DNA from: Combretum micranthum
Taxonomy: Eukaryota > Streptophyta > Magnoliopsida > Myrtales > Combretaceae
Reading direction: 5' to 3'
DNA length: 64,000 nucleotides
NCBI GenBank assembly: GCA_024138025.1
Contig: JAMXBD010000719.1
Location: 639,606-703,605, forward strand
Shown here: positions 56,177-64,000 of the stretch, in pieces
Layout of the letters: each line of letters opens with the position of its first letter
How positions within the stretch are numbered: the first letter of the stretch is position 1
Program-made: the position numbers and the translations under genes
Notes under the pieces: model-generated
Told to the model about the DNA's origin: nothing
Databases searched by the model: none
The model's input: only the letters and a program-made list of their open reading frames with translations

Positions 56177-58504
56177 TGTAAACCTCAGTTTTCCAAGTAG
56201 ACTTCGGGAACCGGAAACCAAAGCCCTAAATCGGATTAGCTTAAGCTTGGGAGAGAAACCTAAGAACCCTAGATCTGGCTTTCCTTTGATTTTAAAATAA
56301 AGAACTTTTGTAAAATAATTTAATTTGGAATATTTTCTAAAGCACATTTCAAACCATAAAAAAAAGATCTGATTTCGAAAAATTTGCTATTCCGGGCTTC
56401 TTGAGATCCATTACGGAAAAAGCGAGTCCCGGGACTCAAAATTCGAAAAATATTCTGGAATACTCTTTAGAATCATAATTTAATAAGGATTTCAAAAATA
56501 TAAATTTTATAATTTTTCGGTTTATGAAAAATAAAGATATAGCCCTTTTTCTCGTACTTTCTTTACTACCAATAAAGTAATTGTCTTGATTACTATTCAC
56601 TACTACTCACAAGTACAACTTACTACACTCACAAGCCACATCCTGCTTTTACATCCTTACAAAACACTCAATTATATTTTCTTTTCCAAGATAATTTCAC
56701 TTAAGAAATTATTACATTTTAAGACTTATTATTACATAAATTAAATAAAACAAAAAATTAAACTCTCTCTCTCCCTCTCTCCTTGCAACCGGCGCATCCC
56801 CCCTCACATTCATTTGTATAATTTTTCTTCAATTTATTTAGACCATTAACCCTAATTCAACTTACTATAAATAATCTTTTATGCCTTCTCTATCTTTCTT
56901 CATTTCATCTTTTCAAAAAAAAAAAAAAAAATTCACAAACCCTCTCCCATTTCTCTCCTTTGTCGTGACCCCTATAACATATACACACTCACACAAATTT
57001 ATTTTTCTTCTTCATTCTCTTCTTGTTCCAAGCTTTAGGTGATAAATCTTTACCTTTCTACCATTATACCTTATAATGGCAAGACCATTCATGAGTATTT
57101 TCATCTTTAAGTCCCCATGAGCTCTTGCTAGGGACAAGAAAATACTATTACATGAATATCAAACCATCACAAGAGTAGATATTGTATTTGAATGTGTTTT
57201 TATATGATGATTTTCATGTTCATGCATTTAGTAGTAGAGTAAAGTAAAGATCTTACACAAAAATTTATTTTCATGTTTTCAATCTCCATTTCATGCATCC
57301 TAAGTGGTAGATCTAGCATTTAAATGCTCATATTATACTTGACATTCATGTTCTCATGGATATTTGTGTTTTGGTGCATTAATGATCATAAAGACCTTTG
57401 TCTTGTGTATATAAATATAGTAGTAGTAGATCTTTAAGTAGATGAGACAAGAAACTTAAAAAGGAAAATTATTTATTTGAAATGATCAAATGTAAATTCG
57501 GATGGTTTCGAGACCATGCCTTAAAAACTCTTTTATCAACTCCAAAAATTGTGTTTTATATGAAAAATGAAGTGTATAGGTAATAGACATTATCAAGTGA
57601 TGATTTTTAAAGTTGAGATGGGGTTTGCTAAGAAAAATATGTAAAACAAGGAATAAAAAAATAAAGTAGGAAATTTTTGAGTTGCTTGTCATTTTAAGAA
57701 ATTCGTAATTAGAGTGATGGCATGAAAACACTTGTTTTCTAAACTCAAAATAGAAGTTTTATTAAAGAAATGAAGTCCTTAGGGATAGGAATAATGAGCT
57801 TGAAATTTTAAAGTATTAAACAAGTTTTTCTCAAAGAAATCACTCAAAAACTAATTTTACAAAATTCGGATTTGGGAATAGCCCCTATTTGAAAACATGT
57901 TTACAAAGTATAAAATAGGGTTTTTTATGAAGAAATGAAGGCATTAAGGAATATATAATAAAGACTCAATTTTAGCAAGGATAATTAGATTTTCCTAAGA
58001 AATAATTCTAAAACAAAAGAGAATGATCAAAGTCATGAAACTAGTCTTCTTAAGAGAATTCATGGAGTCTTACAAAATAAAGAGTTTCTAAAATTTTCTT
58101 TTAGTAAATATCGTCAAGAGCATGCATACATCAAGCTCATAACATGCCATTCATGTAGGAAATCATCAATATTGCATGTATAGTTAATCTATATAGTGGA
58201 AACATTACAAATATTCACAAAACAATTTTTCAGAATTGGATTTCACTACTGATCAGAACTAATCAGAATGTTTCGAGACTTAAACGTTTTTAAAACTTGA
58301 AAATAATATTAGAATTAAATAGATCTTACAAAGTAAATAGAAATCGATATATAATTTGTGAAATTCTGAGTTAAAATGACCTAGTTACGGCCGTTTTAAG
58401 TCGGGACTTCCTAAATGACGAGAATTACGGAAATGATAGTTTTGTTTAATAGTTTGGATTAGTTAAGTGATGATATACTCATTAGGGTATTTCTTCCTTT
58501 TTAG

Positions 58505-58574
58505 GTGACCCCGAGATTGACGATTCCCTTCCACCGGACTATTACTACTGGAGGACCGGTGTTCCAATGGTCGA
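58505..58574 (+). other. F 3' LTR: exon-like 70-nt block
   Basis: Between CCTTTTTAG and GTGAGT. Phase-2 reading gives DPEIDDSLPPDYYYWRTGV, ending with a TGA formed across the donor. Another frame is also open (from 58505), so the coding frame is chosen by agreement with the other LTRs. Confidence 0.5.
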
Positions 58575-58884
58575 GTGAGTATTTCTTCTCGATTCCATTT
58601 ATTGTATGTGATTATAATGATAGTTGCATTAGATTTTTGGTAAAGATAAATGGATATGTATGGTGGGGGATAAATGGAATTATGTATGTTTGCTGATGAT
58701 ATGAGAAATTGAAAATAAGAATATCGAGATCGGATGATTAACTAATGGTTGTAAAGAGGAATTAGGATTGATTGTCTACAATTATTGATTGATCACCTAA
58801 GGAATTGGCATAACTGACTATTTGGAATTGATAAGTAATATGGACTCATTCATATCACAAATGGGGATGGGGCATTAGCATTGG

Positions 58885-59008
58885 TTGGTTGCCCGTGATC
58901 CAAAAACGGAGTAAAAGTTAGTTAATCGTGATCCGTTAACGAAATAATGAGTTGGTTAATCGTGATCCACAAACAAAATGATAAGTTGGTTGACTGTGAT
59001 CCAAAAAC
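58885..59008 (+). repeat. F 3' LTR: 34-bp repeat, about four units
   Basis: Units begin TTGGTT(A/G)(A/C)(T/C)CGTGATCC and continue with a variable (A/C)AAA(A/C) part. Same array as in the 5' LTR. Confidence 0.85.
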
Positions 59009-59053
59009 GACATATTTTAGTAGTACTGTAGTATTCGTTAATCTGCTAACCCG

Positions 59054-59102
59054 GAATGGAGGGCGAAATTCCATTCACATATGATTTCTGGCTAGTCATA
59101 TG
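59054..59102 (+). ncRNA. F 3' LTR: conserved two-hairpin block (candidate structured RNA)
   Basis: Hairpin 1: arms GAATGGA and TCCATTC around GGGCGAAAT. Hairpin 2: arms CATATGA and TCATATG around TTTCTGGCTAG. Compared with A, both arms of hairpin 2 changed together (CATAAGA/TCTTATG to CATATGA/TCATATG). Confidence 0.55.
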
Positions 59103-59621
59103 TCTGTTGCTTTCCATATGTTTGATGCATATCACTTGCCTGATTAATCACTTGCTTATATGATGTGTTATGAATGTAATCTTGGAAGTTCTACTCACTA
59201 AGCTAGTGTAGCTTACGTCCCTACAGTTTCTATTTGTTGTAGTATTCGTTTATCTGGCTTAGATAGAGGCACCCTACGCTCACGTACAGGAGCTAGGCGT
59301 TTCCTTTAGAAGTTATATTCATTTCTATTTAGTCTTCCGTAGGAAACCGAAAGACTCTGGATGACTGTAATAGACCTTCAATAATATTCTTTTGCGGGAG
59401 AATGCCCTTAGTCTTTGTGACTATTTATGTGTTTTGATTTATATTCTAATGCTATTGAATGTCGATTTAAACTCTTTATCTCCATCGGTTCAAGTATTCT
59501 ATTATTGTAAAGGGACGCCTTACATCTATACAAGACTCCCGAATAACTAAGGTAGTAATTCGTGGGTCTTATATGGTATGTGGCGGACTGTTACGTTTAG
59601 GGTGCCCTATGGGGCGTGACA

Positions 59622-59800
59622 ATATATGGATCATAAAAGTCTGAAATATGTCTTTACCTAGAGGGGGATGAATATGAGGTAAAGGAGATGGTTGGAGTTG
59701 GTAAAAGATTATGATGTGGATGTCTAATACCATCTTAGAAAGGTAAATGTAGTAGCACATGCCCTGAGTAGAAGCAAGAGGAGAATCTTGCAGTTTGATT
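59622..59800 (+). pseudogene. E: RNase H, C-terminal part
   Basis: Resumes E after F with [12 protein letters not shown], a TAG, RRWLELVKDYDVDV, another TAG, and VNVVAHALSRS (normally VADALSR; Asp to His). ATATA (59622-59626) is the right target copy of F. Confidence 0.82.
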
Positions 59801-60860
59801 ATTTCAAACGTCACTTGATAGATGAATTGAGGAAGCTTGAGTTGGAGATAGTGACCAGAAAAGGTGCAAGATTGGCGAAATTGTAGATTCAGTCTACCCT
59901 AGAAAGGATCAAAGTGGCACAAGTGGATGATCCAAGCATACATGAGATAAATAAGAGAATGGAAATAGGTAGAGCAGCTAAATTTCATTTTGATGAAGAA
60001 GGTTTCATGAGATATAAATGAAGGTTATGTGTACCAGAGCAAGGAGAGCTTAAAAAAGAGTTATCAAAAGAGGCACATTACTCTGGTTATTCTATCCATT
60101 CAGGAGGCAATAAGATGTATCATGATATGAAGATGCTATATTGGTAGAATAACATGAAGAAAGAAATTAGAGTATGTTTCCAAATGCTATACATGCCAAT
60201 TGATTAATATTGACTACAGGAGACCAATGGGTGAATTGAAGCTTTTACTAATACCTAAGTGGAAGTGGAAGCACATAACCATGGATTTTGTTATTGCTCT
60301 ACCTTAAACAAGAGAAAAGTTTGATTCACAATGTGTGATTGTGGACAGGCTTACAAAAGTAGCTACTTTATACCGATGAAGACTAAGTATCAATTGGAGC
60401 AATTAACAAAGTTGTGTATCAAGAAGATAGTGTAACATGGAATATTAGTGACCATTGTGTCAGATAGAGATACCAGATTTGTTAGAAGATTTTAGAAAAG
60501 TCTGAATTAAGCTTTTGGCACTAAAGTTATTTTCAGCATTGCATATCATCCTCAATAGATGGAAAATTTGGATGAGCCATCCAAATTTTGGAAGCCATGT
60601 TGAGAGTAAGTGTTTTGGATTTTAAGGTAGTTGGGATAAGCATTTGACTTTGGTCAAGTTTGATTATAGTAACAGCTATCAAGTGCTGTTAGGAATGCTA
60701 CAATATGAAGCTTTATATGGTAGAAAATTTCAATCGCCAATTCATTGGGATGAAGTAGTTGACAGAAAAATTTTGGGACTAAAACTAATATAGGATGCTA
60801 ATGACAAAGTCAAGGTAATCAAACAAAAGTTGCAAGCAGCCTATAGTTGCAGAAGAGTTA
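59801..60860 (+). pseudogene. E: integrase, dead
   Basis: Reads from LIDELRKLELEIVTR through a spacer to the zinc-binding EAHYSGYSIHSGGNKMY, MDFV (first Asp, near 60285), IVSDRDTRFVRRF (second Asp, near 60460) and SIAYHPQ followed by a TAG in the motif that should hold the catalytic Glu (HPQTDGQSER in relatives). Stops are largely TAG; several shifts near 60180, 60345 and 60590. Dead. Confidence 0.82.
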
Positions 60861-61325
60861 TGCTGACAAGAGGAGAAGACCTTTGGAGCTTCAAGTAGAG
60901 AACATGTCCTGCTTAAAATCTCACCAACCAAGGATGTTATTAGGTTTGGATTGAAAGACAAGTTAAATCCTAGGTATGTGGGATCTTATGAAATCTTGGA
61001 AAAGATAGGTGATGTGACTTACATATTAGCTTTACCACCTAGTTTGAGAGGAGTATACAAGGCGTTCCATTATCAATGATAAGGAAGTATGGGAAGGATC
61101 CAGGCAGATAGTAGCATTGGAACAATTGGAAGTACAACCAAATCTCTCTTCCATTGAAAAGCCAATGAAGATTGTTGATACTAAAGAACATATTTTGAGA
61201 AGGCGGGTGATCAAATACGTAAAGTTACAATGAATGAATAAATCGAAATGGGAAACTACATGGGAGCTAGAGGAGAAGATGAGGATAAAGTATCCCAAGC
61301 TTTTCAATGATTTAGGTAACTTTCG
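60861..61325 (+). pseudogene. E: integrase C-terminus and chromodomain
   Basis: Contains VGSYEILEKIGDVTYILALPP (GPY/F-type module, about 60980-61040) and VFHYQ, then KPMKIVDTKEHILRRRVIKYV, a stop, NKSKWETTWELEEKMRIKYPKLFN, a chromodomain. E is therefore a chromovirus too, but with a chromodomain sequence and LTRs unlike F's. The antisense frame 61032-61307 is a shadow of this domain. Confidence 0.82.
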
Positions 61326-61339
61326 AGGACAAAAGTTTC

Positions 61340-61356
61340 TTTTAGGGGAGAAGAGA
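61340..61356 (+). other. E: polypurine tract
   Basis: TTTTAGGGGAGAAGAGA immediately before the LTR start at 61357. Confidence 0.75.
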
Positions 61357-61500
61357 TGTAATATAATGATAAATGTTTTATAATGAATGGCAAAAGAGTC
61401 ATTTGATTAAAAATAAGAGGGTTTTATGATCCACCCTAATGTATAATTAATTGTTTTGTTAAATGGAAGACAAGTAATTGAAGACGAATAGACGAAGGTA

Positions 61501-61680
61501 TACGCCATCTGAAGATTACTAGCCTTAAGCTTCTATGCTGTCGGCCTTAGCCTGTATACTGTCGGCATTGGAGGCGGCTCACACGATCACAAAATCATCT
61601 TTGAGAGTTTTAAGATGCTAGCTTTTGTACAGAGGCGCCAGCCTTCGTACTTTGGGTGCCAGACTTCATGCTAGCATATA
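61501..61680 (+). repeat. E 3' LTR: GC-rich degenerate repeats
   Basis: Units of the type TATGCTGTCGGCCTTAG, TATACTGTCGGCATTGG and AGGCGCCAGCCTTCGTAC. The 5' LTR has a shorter version (37669-37770). Similar to units in LTR H. Confidence 0.6.
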
Positions 61681-62622
61681 GACACGGAATTGGAGGAGTT
61701 TCCAAATTTTCTTTATAACCTAGATTACGCCTTCTTCTCTAAAATCATTCTTAAACATAAAAACCTCTAAAAAATCTCTCTATCTGTGATCTTAACATCA
61801 AGGGAGATCAGGAATCAAGATTAAGGTGAGTTGATCCTCTTAATTCTTTAGAGATTTAAAGGATATGATCTCTCCTTAAGGTTTTTCTTTTGGTATTGAA
61901 GGGAGAATTTGAGAAAAACCCTAAGTCTTGTTAGTGAGTTGTCTTCTACAATTAAGAAGGATCAAATTTCAAAGTTATAGGTACATATGAATCTTTTCTA
62001 TCCTTGTGGTTATATAGAAGTGATCTTTTTCGAATTGGCTTGTATTATATTGAAGGAAGACATAATTTGGAGAGTTTTTAGAGAAATTGTGTTATGTTGG
62101 ACATTTTGTTGTTTTACAATCATAGAGGTAGGTGTGTACAAACCTAAATTATAGTTCTTTTCAAATTAGGGTTTATATGATAAAAAGAATATGTTTGCTT
62201 TATGAAAACATGTTGATAATGAGAATTTCTTAATGTGATCAGTGTATTGATGAAATTAGGGTTCTGTTCCTAAAACTGATTCAGGTACGAGCTTACCTTA
62301 TTTGCTGCTTGTGATTGTAGGTTTAGAATCTACGAATGTGTCTAAAGCTACATGAATTTAAAATTTGATTGCTGCTTGTCTATGGCTAGCTTAGTAGATC
62401 AGGATGACTGTTGTTACTAAGATAGCGCCTTGATGATCTCTATGTGTTGTTGTCCCAAGTAAAGTCGTGCATAGAGATGATTCCGGTAGTTTAGGAATGG
62501 TATAAGTATGGTACCCAAGATGTGTGGGAGTTTCCAACACCAATATATGTACATATTTCTATTTTCCATACTGATTTTTTTTATGAGGTCATAAGTTATT
62601 CCTAGATTAGCACTAGATGTGT

Positions 62623-63503
62623 TAGGGATGCTACCGGGGTAGGTCATTATAGGGTACCTGGCCTGTTCGAATCGTTAAAAACCCTATAGGATTGTGGGAC
62701 GAGTTTGAAAAATTACTTGCTGACCTTATAGGGTTTCGGGGTGGGTTCGGGTCATTGAAAAAACCCGATGGGTAACCGAACTCGTCATAATATAAATAAT
62801 TAAAAAAGTTAAGTCTAAAATTTTAAAATCACAATTATGGTATTATGATGTTTTTTTTTATTTATGTATTTATATGTTTTTTGTTTTAAAATGATCGTAT
62901 TTATTTTTTTATCTTTATTTTTTTATGCATTATTATTTAAAACACATATAACTGGCTGAAGTCAGCTTGCCTGTGCTAGCGAGATTCATTTTCATATTTT
63001 TTTAAATCTAAAATAAGGCTGATCAAAGTCAACCTTCCCTAGAAGCAGGAGTAGGAAATTAGCGCTTGCCGAATGCTTTGGTTTTTTTGAAAAAAAAAAA
63101 TATATTAATATATATGTATTATGTATATTTATGTAAGTGAAGTAATGTCTTTTCATCTACATTTGAAAATCTTCTTATGATAGTTTTAAACCTTTATATT
63201 TCTTAATAAAGTTGTGGCATATCTTGTAAAATTCATTCAAGCATAGTTGTAACTAACTATTATGCTCCTATAGGATAAAATTATTGTTAAATTTTGTAAT
63301 TTAACTAAGTGTTGAGAAGAGAAAAAAAAATTAAGCGGGTCATGAGGCGGGACGAGTCAGGGTTAAAACTCTATAGGGGCGAGTTTGGGTATTAAATAGA
63401 AAACCCTGTAGAGTCGCGGGGCAGGTTTAGGAAACCCTATTGGGAAGTGGGTTAGGTTCGGGTCTTATATGACCCGTCCTAAACCCGCCCCGGTTGCATC
63501 CCT
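62623..63503. mobile_element. M1: non-autonomous hAT-type element, 881 bp
   Basis: Ends TAGGGATGCTACCGGGG and CCCCGGTTGCATCCCT are inverted repeats of about 16 bases with one difference. Flanks are AGATGTGT (62615-62622) and AGATATGT (63504-63511), an 8-bp duplication with one change. The 5' LTR of E has the single uninterrupted copy at the same site, which proves insertion after E. Subterminal regions repeat ACCCTATAGG and GGGTTCGGGTC. The interior is AT-rich with no transposase, so movement depended on another element. Confidence 0.92.
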
Positions 63504-63669
63504 AGATATGTATGGTTCTGAACTGTGCTGTTTGCTTAGCTAATTAAAGATAATAACCTATACTTGTTACATATGTTGATACATGTGAATTTATATGTTG
63601 TTTTGCTCATGTGCATGGGTTTCGTGATATGGCGTACTGTGCATTTGTGCTTACTCTTTTATTTTTTAG

Positions 63670-63800
63670 GAATAGGTGATGAACTCGTAATATTTGATCT
63701 TTCTGGATATGATGTTTATGTGGACTATGAGGAGGACGATAGTGGACCTGATTATCTTGTTGACCTTTGGAGTAATTTGAATATGATGATAGCTATTTGA
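63670..63800 (+). other. E 3' LTR: acidic exon-like frame
   Basis: Follows the acceptor-like TTTATTTTTTAG (63668-63669). Phase-2 frame: IGDELVIFDLSGYDVYVDY, then EEDDSGPDYLVDLWSN and LNMMIAI with a TGA at 63798-63800. It is 43 codons long with no stop. The core DDSGPDY recalls DDSLPPDYY of F. Could be the last exon of a peptide encoded within the LTR. Confidence 0.5.
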
Positions 63801-64000
63801 AGACCTTGTGAAGCTTTAAATAGTTTTAATGTTTTTGAAATCTTTTTGAGACACCTAATTATGATATTGTAAGTTTGAATTATGTTGGTTTGGTTTATGC
63901 CAATTATGTTATCAAGAAGTTCTATTAGTAATTTGTTCTAAACAAGTACCCTTATATGTGAGTATTTGAAGTTATAGTTATCTTTATGGAGTTATGGAAT

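Larger units (their letters stand above)
42449..59621 (+). mobile_element. F: chromovirus inserted in E (contains solo LTR G)
   Basis: Complete by structure: 5' LTR 42449-49338 (split by G), primer site, an extra frame, gag, protease, reverse transcriptase, RNase H, integrase, chromodomain, polypurine tract and 3' LTR 56177-59621. Perfect target duplication ATATA (42444-42448, 59622-59626). LTRs are about 3.45 kb and visibly diverged (roughly a tenth of positions), so F is much older than D. Long LTRs, iMet primer site and a terminal chromodomain fit the Tekay/Del group. All coding parts carry stops and frameshifts. Confidence 0.93.
56177..59621 (+). mobile_element. F: 3' LTR
   Basis: TGTAAACCTCAG to GGGGCGTGACA, 3445 bp. 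It keeps the promoter GC motif (GCAACCGGCGCATCCCCCC near 56785) that is poly-C in the 5' copy, TATAAATA (56866-56873), donor-like AG/GTGAT (57039), exon-like block (58505-58574), 34-bp repeats (58885-59008), hairpins 1-2 (59054-59102), hairpin 3 (59199-59215), acceptor-like TTGTTGTAG near 59240 and GGGTGCCC near the end. Small frames in it are not genes. Confidence 0.92.
61357..64000 (+). mobile_element. E: 3' LTR, continuing past the window, split by M1
   Basis: Starts TGTAATATAATG and aligns with 37523-39215, ending about 70 bases short of the LTR end at the window edge. It has an extra GC-rich repeat unit near 61530-61560 compared with the 5' LTR, and M1 at 62623-63503. TATA-like CTTTATAACC near 61711 and AG/GTGAGT near 61826. 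Confidence 0.9.

Noticed and set aside
1..64000. Host protein-coding gene, tRNA or rRNA
   Set aside because: All recognisable protein motifs belong to retrotransposon gag-pol, and no tRNA-like cloverleaf or rRNA sequence was recognised by eye; primer sites only match tRNA 3' ends over about 12 bases.

Overview
The window looks like a gene-poor, retrotransposon-packed stretch of a flowering-plant nuclear genome. Evidence: two plant Ty3/gypsy groups (a Tat/Ogre-like element with an extra archaeal-type RNase H, and long-LTR chromoviruses with C-terminal chromodomains), tRNA-iMet-type primer sites, hAT-type ends, AT-rich non-coding DNA, and coding decay dominated by CAG to TAG changes, the pattern expected from plant CHG methylation. 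A eudicot is likely but I cannot name the species. I found no intact host gene, tRNA, rRNA, CRISPR array or prokaryotic feature. Nearly everything is nested transposon sequence. Working labels used below: T, D, A, B, H, E, F, G, M0, M1. || LEFT HALF. M0 (1-1750) is the right part of a hAT-type transposon. T is an old minus-strand Tat-like Ty3/gypsy element spanning 1937-36875: 3' LTR 1937-3145, polypurine tract, 3' minisatellite 3236-3879, integrase 13780-14955, archaeal-type RNase H 18540-19010, RNase H 19011-19775, reverse transcriptase 19776-20504, protease 21100-21510, gag 22200-25740, leader 33815-35522, 5' LTR 35536-36875. It was broken by three insertions: D (3880-13074, minus, a gag-only LTR element), A (14983-18481, solo LTR with perfect 5-bp target duplication) and B (25990-33809, solo LTR), B itself split by solo LTR H (26678-30672). 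|| RIGHT HALF. E is a plus-strand chromovirus (5' LTR 37523-39284, gag-pol 39530-42448 and 59622-61325, 3' LTR 61357 to the window end). F, a second chromovirus (42449-59621), sits inside E's RNase H domain with a perfect ATATA duplication. F's 5' LTR is split by solo LTR G (44952-48367, perfect TGTAT duplication). E's 3' LTR carries M1, an 881-bp non-autonomous hAT-like element (62623-63503), and the other LTR of E preserves the empty site. || HOW IT FITS. At least ten insertions are readable, and A, B, D, F and G share one LTR architecture though they are diverged: promoter with TATA, donor-like GT, about 1.45-1.8 kb intron-like stretch, a 63-70 nt exon-like block with a shared acidic reading frame, family-specific short repeats, and a block of three short hairpins whose stems covary between families. 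That shared LTR anatomy (possible spliced LTR leader plus structured RNA), an extra ~400-codon frame between primer site and gag in F, and a tandem capsid-less gag copy in D are the best candidates for something undescribed.
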